64,000 nucleotides of DNA. Source: Planctomycetaceae bacterium (GTDB lineage Bacteria; Planctomycetota; Planctomycetia; Pirellulales; Thermoguttaceae). The stretch's first letter is position 1. Each line of letters opens with the position of its first letter. The stretch lies in contig SFIW01000006.1 of NCBI GenBank assembly GCA_004556055.1, forward strand, positions 7,656-71,655. Reading direction: 5' to 3'. Below are positions 44,740 to 55,580 of this stretch, piece after piece. The notes beneath the pieces were generated by a model. The model was not told the DNA's origin. It ran no database searches and was given only the letters and a program-made list of their open reading frames with translations. The position numbers and the translations under genes are program-made.

Positions 44740-44787
44740 GAAAAAAAAAAGCCGTCGTTATCTCGCACAAAACGAAGAACGACGGCT
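44740..44787 (-). terminator. Terminator of hpf
   Basis: AGCCGTCGTT (44750-44759) and AACGACGGCT (44778-44787) pair perfectly. On the minus strand a run of ten T follows, the strongest terminator tail in the window. Confidence 0.93.
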
Positions 44788-44873
44788 CTCAGTAAACGTC
44801 GCGCGCGTAGCGTACGTCAAGGACTTCTAACGAAGCCTAAATCGCAATCATAGCGTCTCGTTCCTTCACGAGA

Positions 44874-45206
44874 CTAGGCCTCGACCGCCGCGGCGACCTG
44901 AGCTTCTTTGACCGCATAATCCGTTAGCTTTTCTTTGAAACGTCGCATCTGCGGGGCCAGCTTATCAATCGTTTGATCCAAAGCTCCGAAGAGTTCGTCG
45001 GAAGTGTAGTCGGCGCGAAAAACTTGCTTGCACTTAGTCGCAAGGATGATTTCAACGGAGGGGCGATCTTGTTTCTCTAACTCGATAACGACGTCGATGT
45101 ATGAAATCAGTTCTTCAAAACGTTCGAATTTACTCAGTTTGGCGGCAATCTTCTCACGAGTAGCTTCCGAGAGCGAACCATGACGAGTCTGAACCTGAAT
45201 ATTCAT
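44874..45206 (-). CDS. hpf: Ribosome hibernation promoting factor, short form
   Basis: HPF/RaiA binds the decoding centre of idle ribosomes, promoting dimerisation or silencing in stationary phase. The 110-residue protein starts MNIQVQTRHGSLSEATREKI behind AAAAGGAG. It has the beta-alpha-beta fold pattern with VVIELEKQDRPSVEIILATKCKQVFRADYTSDELFGALDQTIDKLAPQMRRFKEKL. The C-terminal dimerisation domain of long HPF is missing; after residue 97 there is only a short Ala-rich tail. It lies upstream of the PTS genes with its own terminator. Confidence 0.93.
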   Translation of the reverse strand: MNIQVQTRHGSLSEATREKIAAKLSKFERFEELISYIDVVIELEKQDRPSVEIILATKCKQVFRADYTSDELFGALDQTIDKLAPQMRRFKEKLTDYAVKEAQVAAAVEA

Positions 45207-45522
45207 CTTCCATCTCCTTTTACCTCTCAGTGAAACGAAGAGCGTTTTCCTTAGGCGCTCCTCGCAGATCTGAGAGTCGTTACAACGCGCGTCCTAAAAC
45301 GCGTTCCAAAGCCAACGAATCAATCTCAACTTTCGTCTCATTGTTCGTACAATATATAGTACGTTTTTTTGTCACTTTTGTTGCAAAAATTCTTTCAAAA
45401 GTCAATAATTTTCACAGATTTTACAAAAAAACTATATTGTATTATACAAAATTCCCTGGAATACAAAAAAACGACTATTTTACAGCGTCTGTCTGACAAG
45501 GATGAAATACGGAGGCTTTACC
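45207..45522. other. Very AT-rich intergenic stretch
   Basis: About 315 bases upstream of hpf, with repeated runs of A and T and two -10-like motifs around 45340-45460. A TTACAA-16-TATACA pair on the plus strand could once have driven the relic gene that follows. No ORF is supported. Base composition contrasts sharply with the surrounding genes and continues into the pseudogene region. Confidence 0.45.
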
Positions 45523-45770
45523 ATGAAAAGCCTATATTATCTTGCGATTTTGACTTTGATACGGACTGCGTGAAGCTGAAGTTCTTAGACGGCGCAAAGA
45601 TTGCCTTTAATACTGTCGCAGGCGAAAATGAGATTGCTGACAATAATGTGTCAGCGGTAAGAACTTGGCTATCTTCTCTATAAATTCCGATTGTCTACGC
45701 CAATCTGATACTCAACGACGGTCCCGATGCCTCTGTAAAGACGGCAACTAAATATAAACCGCTCGATTGA
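45523..45770 (+). pseudogene. Frameshifted relic resembling a DUF6061 protein
   Basis: A start with a good ribosome-binding sequence (GGAGG, ATG at 45523) leads after one frame change into ILSCDFDFDTDCVKLKFLDG, then NTVAGENEIADN. A second frame contains QR-stop-ELGYLLYK, and the first frame resumes with IVYANLILNDG and TKYKPLD followed by TGA at 45768. Together these reproduce, piece by piece, a short protein common in gut Firmicutes that I remember as DUF6061, with the order LSCDF...DTGCVE..DG, IDTIAVENEVADN, YQRSELDYLIYND, YADLIL and TEYKPLD. At least two indels and an in-frame TAA show it is dead. The family name is from memory; the broken, collinear structure is seen directly. Confidence 0.72.
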
Positions 45771-46344
45771 TTTTCTCACGACGCAAGGGGAGCCTGGGGC
45801 GTGTTTTCAAAAATATTACGCTTCAACGCGATGAATTTTTTGCACCATCTTAAAAGATCGACTAATCTCATGGATAACGATGTGTTTATACCTTTAGGCG
45901 TTCCGTATTAACGCCATGGGGACAAATCATGAAACTAAAGTCTTTTGTATACTTTGCGACTTTTGGCGTAAAGACAATTCTGTCTAGAAAGAAATCGCCG
46001 ATAACCGACGCAGGGAAAGTTATTCGTAGATGAGAAAGAGCAAGCCCTGATAAGAAAGAAAATGAGCAAACGAGAGCCGAGAATATGAGCGCCCGTCACA
46101 TCCTAAAAAGGTAATAGTCGGAAACGTTGTAAAATTGGAGACGCACGAACTTCTTGAGTTGCCCTTGGAATGAAAAGCGTCTCCGACGGCGAAATCCCTA
46201 TGTCCCCCATTACGAAGCGGATCTCCGACAAAGAAACGACACAGGCATAACCGAAATCATCCAGCGTCAAGAAATTCGCATACTCCAGTTTTACGGTCAG
46301 CGACGATTACGCAGGTCTTTTCTCCATTATCCCTCTAATTTCCG
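45771..46344. other. Gene-remnant region after the pseudogene
   Basis: No intact gene is visible. Short frames with plausible starts occur: a 34-codon one from ATG 45929 (beginning MKLKSFVYFATFGVK, TGA at 46031-46033) and a 26-codon one beginning at about 46171. Frames around 46230-46330 have protein-like composition but no start. Together with the neighbouring relic this looks like an inserted segment that has decayed. I see no terminal inverted repeats or transposase motif to name an element. Confidence 0.4.
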
Positions 46345-47340
46345 CTATTTCGAATAAAAGACTTCAGCGCAGAGTCCCGTCAAGGACTCGAAACGACGCG
46401 CGTAGTCGTCAAGGTCCGCTTCGCTGAGGGGAACCGCCTCTTCTTCCGCAGGTTTACGCGCGACCGTATAAAGCTGCGCGCCGACAAAACGGCCGCCGGC
46501 GTCGAGTATTTCCCGAACGCGCGCGCAATACTCGCGAAAATCCTCCGCGCTGGGCTTGCGCCCCTTCCATTCAAAGAGCGCGGTCTGCAACTTGACGCGC
46601 CACCTCTTTGCGGCGAAGGTAAGATTTTCCAAAATCGTCTCGAGAGGAACCGCCGTACGATTAATCGCCTTGAGGCGCTCGGAATCTCCCGCGTCGAGTT
46701 TCGCCCATATCTCCCCGTTCGCCGCGCAAAATTCGTCGAGGGCGGCGACGATTTCCGGGCGCTGCAAACGCGTCGCGTTCGTGATGAGAACCAATTTCAA
46801 CGGCTCGTATCCCGATTCTTGACGCGCGCGAACGACGCTCTTAACCGCCTCCGGAAAGACCTTCGACGTCGTCGGCTCTCCGTCGCCGCTGAACGCGACG
46901 TCGCGAAGAACGCGTTGACAGTCGGGAACGTCGGCAAAGCGCGGAACTTTAAAAAGCTCGCCGCTAAGGGTCGCGTCGATCAACTCGCGAAGTTCGCGAT
47001 GAAAAACCTCAAGATCGACTTCGCGTCCCTCTTGACGCACTGCGCGTTCCGCCACGTCGCGCGACGCCGCCTCGTCGGGAGAAATCGTCTCCAAAGCGCG
47101 CGCGATCTGCGCCTTTGTTTCCCCCCGATCCACTTCGCAATACACGCATCGAAAATTGCACGCTTGCGTCGGACTCAAGTTCACCCCAAGAGACACGCCC
47201 CCAGCGCGACGGCTCACGACCGGATACGCGTACCGATAGCGCGCGAAAGCGCTCGGATGAAACTGAGTCTGCGCCCTGTCGGGAATGGAGTCGACGTTGA
47301 CCCCGTCAAACGCTCCGTTAAAATTTGAACTCAACGTCAT
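46345..47340 (-). CDS. Radical SAM protein
   Basis: A 331-residue radical SAM enzyme starting at MTLSSNFNGAF behind GGAGAG. The cluster motif is Cys61, Cys65 and Cys68 in QACNFRCVYCEVDRGE, followed by DVAFSGDGEPTTSKVFPE (the GGEP-type SAM-binding block), LVLITNATRLQRPEIV and IWAKLDAGD. This set recalls the radical SAM group annotated in many phyla only as radical SAM protein, related to wybutosine-synthesis-like or YfkA-type enzymes by the GDGEPT motif. Substrate unknown. It follows ftsH by 23 bases on the same strand, so the two are co-transcribed. Confidence 0.87.
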   Translation of the reverse strand: MTLSSNFNGAFDGVNVDSIPDRAQTQFHPSAFARYRYAYPVVSRRAGGVSLGVNLSPTQACNFRCVYCEVDRGETKAQIARALETISPDEAASRDVAERAVRQEGREVDLEVFHRELRELIDATLSGELFKVPRFADVPDCQRVLRDVAFSGDGEPTTSKVFPEAVKSVVRARQESGYEPLKLVLITNATRLQRPEIVAALDEFCAANGEIWAKLDAGDSERLKAINRTAVPLETILENLTFAAKRWRVKLQTALFEWKGRKPSAEDFREYCARVREILDAGGRFVGAQLYTVARKPAEEEAVPLSEADLDDYARRFESLTGLCAEVFYSK

Positions 47341-47363
47341 ATTTCTCTCCGATATAACGCGCG

Positions 47364-49952
47364 TCAGCGAAGGTCTTGATCGTCCTGGGACGGTTCGACG
47401 GTTTGAGAATCAGACGTCGATTCCTCGTCCGCTTCTTGAGGAGCGTCCTTCGCAAATGTCGTATCGTCAAAAGACTCGTTCTCGTCTCCCGGCGCAGGCC
47501 CCAGAATTTCGACAAGTCTCTTGCGGTCAACCTCTTCTTCTTCGACGAGAGCCTCGACGAGGGCGTCGAAGAGAGGACGCTTTTCGATCAGAATCTGCCG
47601 CGCGGTTTCGTCCGCTTCGCGGATAATACGCTTAATTTCTTCGTCGATAAGCTGGGCGGTCGCCTCGCTATAAGCGCGGGAATCGATCGTCATTTCACGG
47701 CCAAGGAAGGGGTGATTTTCCGAGTTCGGGAAGGCGACGGGTCCGAGCTTCTCGCTCATACCCCAGCGCGCGACCATATCGCGAGCGAGTTCCGTCGCGC
47801 GTTGGAGGTCGTTTTCGACTCCCGACGTCGTGACGTTATAGACGATAGATTCGGCGGCGCGACCGGCGAGGAGATGCGCTAAGGACGCGCGCGCCTCGTT
47901 GGCGTCGTAACTCACCTTGTCTTCCTCGGGAAGGCTCCAAGTGACTCCTAACGCGCGACCGCGCGGGATGATCGTCACTTTGTGAACCTTCGAACCGTTG
48001 GGAAGGAACCATCCGACGACGGCGTGCCCCGCTTCGTGACATGCGGTCTTGCGTTTATCGGCGGGTTTAATAATTTCGTCGCGTTTTAGCCCTAAGGCGA
48101 TCTTTTCGAACGCAAAGTCGAAATCGCTCGCTTCGACCGTCGTTTTATCGTTGCGCGTCGCCCACAAAGTCGCTTCGTTCACGAAATTACGGATATCGGC
48201 GCCGGTAAAACCGGCGGTCAACTTCGCCAGCTTATCGACGTCGACGTCGGACGCATATGGAATTTTCTTGAGGTAAACCTTGAAGATATCGACGCGTCCC
48301 TTCATCGAAGGTCGTCCGACCGTAATATGGCGGTCGAATCGACCGGGGCGCATAAGCGCGGGGTCAAGAACGTCGGGGCGGTTCGTGGAGGCGATGACCA
48401 TGATGGAGTCGCCCTGAGAGAAACCGTCCATTTCGCTAAGGATCTGGTTCAAAGTTTGCTCGCGTTCGTCCTGTCCGCCGCCAACGCCGGCGCCGCGCTG
48501 ACGCCCGACGGCGTCGATTTCGTCGATGAAGAGGATCGAGGGAGAGTTCTCGCGCGCTTTAGCGAAAAGATCGCGCACGCGACTCGCGCCGACGCCGACG
48601 AACATCTGAATAAACTCCGATCCGTTGATCGAGAAGAAGGGAACGCCCGCTTCTCCCGCGACCGCGCGCGCCAAGAGCGTTTTACCCGTGCCTGGAGGGC
48701 CAAAGAGCAATGTTCCGCGAGGAACTCTCGCGCCCATTCTTTCGTATTTCTTAGGATTCTTCAAGAAGTCGACGACCTCGACGAGTTCCGCCTTCACTTG
48801 ATCCATGCCCGCGACGTCGGCGAAAGTCGCGCCCTTGCCGCTCTCCGGATCGTACTTCTTCGCAAGGCTGCTCGACTGACCGAAGCTAAAGGGGTCGCGC
48901 GCGGCGCGAATCGAACGGAAAATGAGGAGGCAGAAGAGAACCGTCACCCCGATCGAAATAGCGGTGAACCACCATGAATTATCGCGTTGCGGAACCGAAG
49001 AGTAGGAATCGAGTTTATCGCGCAGTTTTTGATCGACGGTCGGATCCGCAAAGGCGAAAGCGGGAGGTTCGCACGTGTAACGCTGGAAGAAGACTTTGCC
49101 AAACGCTTTGCGCGTCTCTTTATCAACCATCTGCATCGCGTTGCGCAACTGAAAACGTCCGGCGGCGAGGGGTTCTAACTCCCAACGCTGTTCGACGGCG
49201 TAGCGCAATCGAAGATCTTCGAGAAGGTCGCGTTGAACCGCCTTAATGCGGTCGTCGGTAGCGTCTCCTCTTTCTTCGACGGAAATATAAACTTCTTTAG
49301 TCTCTTTATCGACGAGAGAAAGAAGGATCGTTTCATCCTTGGAAGGGTTGGCGGGTTTCTCCACGTGGAATTCCGCCTTTTCGCAGTAAGCGTCGAGTTC
49401 TTCGTTGAGAGCCTTCGCCTTATTTGGGCGCGAACGATCGTACTGTTCGACGGCGGATCGGAACTGAGATCGTCCGTCGGGAATCGAGTCAATCCATTCG
49501 GCGAGAGGAGGTACGGCGCGCAATTCGCCAACGAGGGAAGCGCCATGTTGAGTAGCCGTGGATATCATCCCTTCGTCGAGCAAGCGATTGAACGCCGTCC
49601 AGGTGATTTCCGTGGACTTAGCGGCGAAGAAAGCGCGGTATCCGAAGATAAGCACGCCGCTCAACGCCACGATGAAGATTAGTCCAGCCCATGGACCTCG
49701 ACGCGACGATCCTCCTTCCGGCTCCTGCTGAGGAGAGCGAGGGGAACGAGAATTCTTCCTGTCTTTTTCGTCTTTCGACTCGTTGTCTTCCGGAAACTTT
49801 TGATTTTTATATTTATCAGGAATCCGGTTATACGTATCGTCGCTTATCGTTGTGTTATCGTCGGACGAATCGTCTTTTCCGGCGTTCTTTCTCAAGTCAA
49901 AAGCGCGTCGCGAAACGCAGTGAAAGGCGTCTACTAGCCGATATTGTTTCAT
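47364..49952 (-). CDS. ftsH: ATP-dependent zinc metalloprotease FtsH, extended form
   Basis: FtsH degrades membrane and regulatory proteins. I start at [10 protein letters not shown] (49952), where AAGGA sits upstream. The 862 residues are about 200 longer than usual. Residues 1-85 are a charged, probably disordered cytoplasmic tail; the first membrane helix is near 88-110 and the second near 327-348, so the domain between them is about 215 residues instead of the usual 75. Then come GPPGTGKT at 418-425, Walker [11 protein letters not shown], the SRH block [18 protein letters not shown], and the zinc site HEAGH at 639-643. The last 60 residues are acidic. The catalytic core is intact. Confidence 0.95.
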   Translation of the reverse strand: MKQYRLVDAFHCVSRRAFDLRKNAGKDDSSDDNTTISDDTYNRIPDKYKNQKFPEDNESKDEKDRKNSRSPRSPQQEPEGGSSRRGPWAGLIFIVALSGVLIFGYRAFFAAKSTEITWTAFNRLLDEGMISTATQHGASLVGELRAVPPLAEWIDSIPDGRSQFRSAVEQYDRSRPNKAKALNEELDAYCEKAEFHVEKPANPSKDETILLSLVDKETKEVYISVEERGDATDDRIKAVQRDLLEDLRLRYAVEQRWELEPLAAGRFQLRNAMQMVDKETRKAFGKVFFQRYTCEPPAFAFADPTVDQKLRDKLDSYSSVPQRDNSWWFTAISIGVTVLFCLLIFRSIRAARDPFSFGQSSSLAKKYDPESGKGATFADVAGMDQVKAELVEVVDFLKNPKKYERMGARVPRGTLLFGPPGTGKTLLARAVAGEAGVPFFSINGSEFIQMFVGVGASRVRDLFAKARENSPSILFIDEIDAVGRQRGAGVGGGQDEREQTLNQILSEMDGFSQGDSIMVIASTNRPDVLDPALMRPGRFDRHITVGRPSMKGRVDIFKVYLKKIPYASDVDVDKLAKLTAGFTGADIRNFVNEATLWATRNDKTTVEASDFDFAFEKIALGLKRDEIIKPADKRKTACHEAGHAVVGWFLPNGSKVHKVTIIPRGRALGVTWSLPEEDKVSYDANEARASLAHLLAGRAAESIVYNVTTSGVENDLQRATELARDMVARWGMSEKLGPVAFPNSENHPFLGREMTIDSRAYSEATAQLIDEEIKRIIREADETARQILIEKRPLFDALVEALVEEEEVDRKRLVEILGPAPGDENESFDDTTFAKDAPQEADEESTSDSQTVEPSQDDQDLR

Positions 49953-50160
49953 AACCAAGAATCCTTATATGTTGAAGACGAAGGCGGGCGCGTCGGACGC
50001 GCGGTTTTCTCGCCTCGTCATTGAGCGGCTATAAAAACAGCCGATTGTCTATTATAGCGTAAGTATGTAAAACCGCTAGACTGAGGCGATTTATTTTTTC
50101 CAAACTACGCAAATATCCAAGTTAAGTCGCTATGTTTCATCATGTCCTAGTCTTATACGC
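49953..50160. other. Divergent intergenic region ftsH/uvrA-like
   Basis: Together with the leader to 50315 this is a 360-base non-coding stretch. A minus-strand TATAAT (complement of 50051-50056) may belong to the ftsH promoter, but its -35 is poor. No ORF or known RNA is seen. Confidence 0.4.
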
Positions 50161-50189
50161 TTGCGAATCCTATGGATTTCATATATAAT
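50161..50189 (+). promoter_or_regulatory. Sigma-70 promoter of the uvrA-like gene
   Basis: TTGCGA (50161-50166), 17 bases, TATAAT (50184-50189). The leader would be about 120 bases. I see no LexA-type dyad overlapping it. Confidence 0.65.
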
Positions 50190-50315
50190 CGTACTGGGCC
50201 TTGTGAGAGTAGAATAAGTTGAAAAGAAAACGGACGACTAATCATATCGCATAGTTTGTCGTCGTCTGATCGTGTGCGTAAACCAATTCAACCGTCTAGT
50301 TAAGGAAGGTTTCAA

Positions 50316-53300
50316 ATGACGTCAAAACCTGAGTCGCGCGTCGATTCAATCGAAGGAATCCAAGTTAAGGGCGCGCGCGTTCATAATCTGAAATCGGTGG
50401 ACGTCGATATTCCCTATCGGAAGTTGACGGTCTTTTGCGGGCCAAGCGGAAGCGGTAAAACAAGTCTCGCGATAGACACGTTATACGCCGATAGCCAGCG
50501 ACGCTTTCTCGAATGTTTGGCGCCTTACGCGCGCGCGTTTATCGAAACCTTCGAGAAGCCCGACGTCGACGCCATCGAAGGGGCGCTCCCCAGCTCCGCC
50601 GTCACGGCGCGTCAAGGAACCCCTTATGAAACGACAACCGTCGGTTCCGCGACCGAAACGTTCGAACACTTGCGCACGATCTTCTCTCGTCTCGGCGTCC
50701 AAAGATGTCTTCAGTGCGGGCGCGTCGTTAAAAAGCATGAGCCTTCGGAAATTTGGGAAACCCTCAAAAAAATCGCTCCGAAACGCCGAATTCTCTTATG
50801 TTACAATCCCGGCGCCTTCGCCTTCGGCGGCAATCGTAAAGTTTCAAATCAAGAGCTCCAAGAACTCCTGAACGAATTTGAGAAGGACACGTTGAACAGA
50901 GGGTTCCATCGCGTCATCCTCGAAGGAAACGTCTTCAATCTCGACAAGCCCGATCCAATCCCCTTACAAGATTATCACAACGCGCGTCTTCTTTATCAGA
51001 CGGCGGTCGATCTCTCCGCAGAAGAGGAAACCCTTTCCACTTACGGTCTTCGAAAGATCTCTAAATCGCGTTCGAAAGAGAAGGAGGACGAATCGGACGA
51101 GCGCTCGGCGCCCGACGGCGTGCATGACGGAGTCCTGACGCTCGACCCCGATCGGGACTATTCCAAATTCAAAGGCTACCTAGCAAGCCGCCACGAGTCG
51201 CAAGCGGGAATCAATCCTTGGGTTTACGTCGTCGTCGCGCGACTCTCCGTCGGCGATTCGAACGATCAACAGGGAATCCAAGCGATCGAGGCCGCGATGA
51301 ACGCCGTCGACGACTGCTGCTGGGTATTCGTCGAGGGGGAAATCGAATCCCCCGATTTGCCTATTTCGGAAAACGCCAAAACCTACGTCGACTCGAAGGA
51401 ATGGACGCGGCTATGCTTCAGCTCCCGGCGTCATTGCACGTACTGCGCGATCGAATATCCGGAACCGACGGCGAACCTCTTTAACTATTCGCGCACGACC
51501 GGCGCGTGCGACGTCTGCGGCGGCGAAGGTTCTCTTGTGGCGTTCGACGAAGATTTGATCGTTCCGGATAAAAACAAGACGCTGGAAGGGGGCGCGATCG
51601 CGCCGTGGCTCAACATCTCGTCGCGCGCGCGAACGACGCGGAGACATTCGACTCCAAAGGGGGACGCCGACTCTCCTCATGAGAAATATAAGAAGAACCT
51701 CGAAAAGTACGTTCCCGGATCCGACGGCGTGAATCAAGACGAAACGCTAGTCCCTGTCGACGTCGTCTACAGCGATTTGACGCGCGAACAGCGGCGTCTC
51801 CTCTTCAACGGCTCTTCCGAATCGAATAAGAAGGGTCTCAACGGCTACTTCACCGAGGTGATGGTCGAAAAATCAAAGATGAACGTGCGCCTTTTCCTGT
51901 CGCGTTATCAGAAGACGGTGCCGTGTCTTCAGTGTCAAGGCAAGCGATTCCGTAAAGAAGCGCTGAGCGTAACCTTCGGCGGTAAAACAATCTACGAATG
52001 GCTCGTCACGCCGATTACAACGCTTATCGAACTTCTCGACGCGAACCCTCTTCCGGAACGCTACGTCGGCTCTTATATTGAAGTCGCGTATCGACAACTC
52101 AAAACGCGTCTCGAATATTTGCGCGACGTCGGGCTCGGCTACCTGACGCTCGAACGCAAGTTGCGAACGCTCAGCTCCGGAGAACAACGTCGCGTTCAGT
52201 TGCCCCAGGCGCTCGGCTCCGATCTTGTCGACATGCTCTATATACTCGACGAACCGACGGCGGGTCTTCACCAGGCGGACGCCAAAAAAATCGCTTCGTG
52301 CGCGCGCAAACTCTGCGACCGCGGCGTCACCGTCGTCGCCGTCGATCACTCCCCCGAGATGATTCGTTCGGCGGATAAAGTCGTGGAATTCGGTCCCGAT
52401 TCTGGCGATTCAGGAGGGGAGGTCGTCTTTTCTGGAACTCCTGAAGAGTTAGAAAAATCGGAGACGTCGCGCACGGGAATTTACCTGTCGGGACGTCGAC
52501 AAGGATTGAAGTCGCGACTTCGGGCGGAGAAGGAGAAAGAGCCGGAATTTCTGACGCTTAAAGGCGCGACGGGGCACAATCTCCATTCCGTCGACGTGAA
52601 CTTTCCGCTACATTCTCTGTGCGTCGTCACGGGCGTGAGCGGCGCAGGGAAAACGTCCCTGATCGCGGGAGCGCTTTATCCGGCGTTAAGCCAGAAAATC
52701 AGAATATCCAAGACGGAGGGAGAAAACTCGCAATTTCCGGTATTGTCTTACGAGAGTCTAGAGGGTTATGAAAAGCTTGAGGAGGTAATTTTCGTCGATC
52801 AAACGCCGATCGGACGCACGCCTCGTTCGAATCCTGCGACGTATTTGCGCGTCTTCGACGAAATTCGAGCGCTCTTTGCCGACACGGTTGAAGCGAAGGC
52901 GAACGGTTTCACAGCGGGTCATTTCAGTTTTAACGTCGACGTAGGGCGCGGAGACGGTCTCGACGGCGCAAACGCCGGCGGTCGTTGCGATCTCTGCAAG
53001 GGAGAAGGCTACGTTCAATGCGGTCTGAAGCAAGATTTCCAAGGATATGTAAAATGTCCCGATTGTCATGGGAAACGGTATAAAGAACGTATTCTCGACG
53101 TCAAATACCGCAATTACAGCATCGCGGATATTCTTGATATGACCGCCGCTAAAGCGTATGAAACATTCCGCGGTCGTCCTAAGATTCAACAACGTTTGCG
53201 CTATCTTCTCGACGTCGGACTCGGTTATCTGCCTATAGGTCAGCCAGGCAATACGCTGTCGACGGGAGAATCGCAGCGTCTAAAGTTGGCGCAAGGTCTC

Positions 53301-53600
53301 GCGACGACGCGCCGTAACGAAACGCTATACATAATGGACGAACCGACCGCAGGCCTTCATTTCTCCGACGTTTCGCGTCTCGTCGACGTCTTTGACAAAT
53401 TGGTCTCCGCAGGGGCTTCCATCATAGTAATCGACCACCATCCGCAGTTGATTCAAAGCGCGGACTACGTTGTGGATCTTGGTCCAGGCGCGGGAGAAGA
53501 GGGAGGTCGAATCGTCGCGACGGGTAATCCGTGGGAGATAGCGGCGTGTCCAGAATCGCTGACAGGGCAAATACTCAAAGAAGTCCTCCCTCCGCGTTAA
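50316..53600 (+). CDS. UvrA-family excinuclease ATPase
   Basis: A 1094-residue protein with two ABC ATPase halves in the UvrA arrangement, behind AAGGAAG. First P-loop GPSGSGKTS at 42-50 and second GVSGAGKTS near 770; signatures LSSGEQRRVQLPQAL near 619 and LSTGESQRLKLAQGL near 982, each followed by a Walker B with LDEPTAGLH or MDEPTAGLH. Zinc modules are seen as CLQCG near 130, CTYC...CDVCGGEG near 370-400 and CDLC-x19-CPDC near 890-915. It is about 150 residues longer than E. coli UvrA, with charged insertions near 250 and 450. UvrA recognises DNA damage for UvrB/UvrC. uvrB and uvrC are absent here and many planctomycetes have several UvrA paralogues, so this may be the specialised copy. 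Confidence 0.88.
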   Translation: MTSKPESRVDSIEGIQVKGARVHNLKSVDVDIPYRKLTVFCGPSGSGKTSLAIDTLYADSQRRFLECLAPYARAFIETFEKPDVDAIEGALPSSAVTARQGTPYETTTVGSATETFEHLRTIFSRLGVQRCLQCGRVVKKHEPSEIWETLKKIAPKRRILLCYNPGAFAFGGNRKVSNQELQELLNEFEKDTLNRGFHRVILEGNVFNLDKPDPIPLQDYHNARLLYQTAVDLSAEEETLSTYGLRKISKSRSKEKEDESDERSAPDGVHDGVLTLDPDRDYSKFKGYLASRHESQAGINPWVYVVVARLSVGDSNDQQGIQAIEAAMNAVDDCCWVFVEGEIESPDLPISENAKTYVDSKEWTRLCFSSRRHCTYCAIEYPEPTANLFNYSRTTGACDVCGGEGSLVAFDEDLIVPDKNKTLEGGAIAPWLNISSRARTTRRHSTPKGDADSPHEKYKKNLEKYVPGSDGVNQDETLVPVDVVYSDLTREQRRLLFNGSSESNKKGLNGYFTEVMVEKSKMNVRLFLSRYQKTVPCLQCQGKRFRKEALSVTFGGKTIYEWLVTPITTLIELLDANPLPERYVGSYIEVAYRQLKTRLEYLRDVGLGYLTLERKLRTLSSGEQRRVQLPQALGSDLVDMLYILDEPTAGLHQADAKKIASCARKLCDRGVTVVAVDHSPEMIRSADKVVEFGPDSGDSGGEVVFSGTPEELEKSETSRTGIYLSGRRQGLKSRLRAEKEKEPEFLTLKGATGHNLHSVDVNFPLHSLCVVTGVSGAGKTSLIAGALYPALSQKIRISKTEGENSQFPVLSYESLEGYEKLEEVIFVDQTPIGRTPRSNPATYLRVFDEIRALFADTVEAKANGFTAGHFSFNVDVGRGDGLDGANAGGRCDLCKGEGYVQCGLKQDFQGYVKCPDCHGKRYKERILDVKYRNYSIADILDMTAAKAYETFRGRPKIQQRLRYLLDVGLGYLPIGQPGNTLSTGESQRLKLAQGLATTRRNETLYIMDEPTAGLHFSDVSRLVDVFDKLVSAGASIIVIDHHPQLIQSADYVVDLGPGAGEEGGRIVATGNPWEIAACPESLTGQILKEVLPPR

Positions 53601-53655
53601 TCGCGGACGCATTTCGAAAATGGTCGAGCATTTCGAGAAGGTTTCGCTTCTAGGG

Positions 53656-53683
53656 TTGTCAAAGGCTCTGCGTTTGTTATAAT
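53656..53683 (+). promoter_or_regulatory. Sigma-70 promoter of ilvH-ilvC
   Basis: TTGTCA (53656-53661), 16 bases, TATAAT (53678-53683). The leader to ilvH is about 115 bases. I saw no leader peptide rich in Ile, Leu or Val codons and no clear T-box. Confidence 0.65.
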
Positions 53684-53804
53684 GATTGGAATGATTTTAC
53701 AGGAACGCGCAACGAGAGGCGCTTCCAGAGAGAAACTTTAAAAAAGCGCATAGCGGCGAGAGCGTCTGTCCTTGATAGGACGAGCGACCGCGCGGGGTGA
53801 AGAA

Positions 53805-54311
53805 ATGAGAAACGTGATTTCGATACGCGTACAAAACGTGCCCGGCGTGCTTTCTCACGTAGCGGGATTACTCGCGGCGCGAGGCTACAACGTCGATAGT
53901 TTGACAGTCGGCGCGACGGAAGACCCGACGATTTCGAGAATGACGATCGTTCTCGACGTCGCGAAAGACATGGCTGATCAGGTTTGCAGTCAACTTCAAA
54001 AGCTCGTTACGGTCGTTGAGACGAAAAATCTTTCGTACGTTCCCCGTGTCGAACGCGAGTTGGCGTTGATTTGCGTCGCGACGCCGAAAGGTACTCGCAG
54101 CGAAGTAGTCGAGCTTACGAATATCTTCCGCGCCGGTATCGTCGACGTTGGAATTGATTCGGTGATGATTGAAATTTCCGGAAGCGGAGACAAACTTGAC
54201 GCTTTCATTAAAGCGCTTCGTCCTTACCGCATTTTGAGCATGACGCGCTCGGGTTGTATCGCCTCGGAGCGGCCTCAGGATCCAGCGGTCGAAGTTGAAG
54301 ACAAAAAATAA
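53805..54311 (+). CDS. ilvH: Acetolactate synthase small regulatory subunit
   Basis: The regulatory subunit of the first common enzyme of valine, leucine and isoleucine synthesis. Start at MRNVISIRVQNVPGVLSHVA (53805) rather than 11 codons upstream (TTG). The 168-residue product has an N-terminal ACT domain (GVLSHVAGLLAARGYNVDSLTVGATEDPTISRMTIVL) and a C-terminal half with RELALICVATPKGTRSEVVELTNIFRAGIVDVG, as in IlvH/IlvN. The catalytic subunit IlvB is not adjacent, which is unusual; ilvC follows 145 bases downstream. Confidence 0.95.
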   Translation: MRNVISIRVQNVPGVLSHVAGLLAARGYNVDSLTVGATEDPTISRMTIVLDVAKDMADQVCSQLQKLVTVVETKNLSYVPRVERELALICVATPKGTRSEVVELTNIFRAGIVDVGIDSVMIEISGSGDKLDAFIKALRPYRILSMTRSGCIASERPQDPAVEVEDKK

Positions 54312-54384
54312 GACAACGAACAGCGTCCGTCGCGACGCGCATTATTGAAATCGCGCGGCTTTGAGTTTAGCGCCGACCTCGTAA

Positions 54385-55461
<1,077 letters not shown>

Positions 55462-55508
55462 TTCTTGGCCTGAGTCTTTGATCGATAATCTTTCGATTTG
55501 AACGTATT

Positions 55509-55541
55509 AAAGGGGAGCGTCGCCGACGTTTCCCCTTTTTT
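55509..55541 (+). terminator. Terminator of ilvC
   Basis: AAAGGGGAGCGTCG (55509-55522) pairs with CGACGTTTCCCC and following T residues (to about 55541), with a one-base bulge. Confidence 0.85.
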
Positions 55542-55580
55542 ATTTCACGCTCTAGCCCCTATCCACTCCACGAGGAAGAC

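Noticed and set aside
45771..46344. Insertion sequence
   Set aside because: No terminal inverted repeats, target duplication or DDE-transposase motif could be found.
50316..53600. ABC-F or SMC-like protein
   Set aside because: Paired zinc modules and both UvrA-type signature/Walker B arrangements make a UvrA-family protein far more likely.
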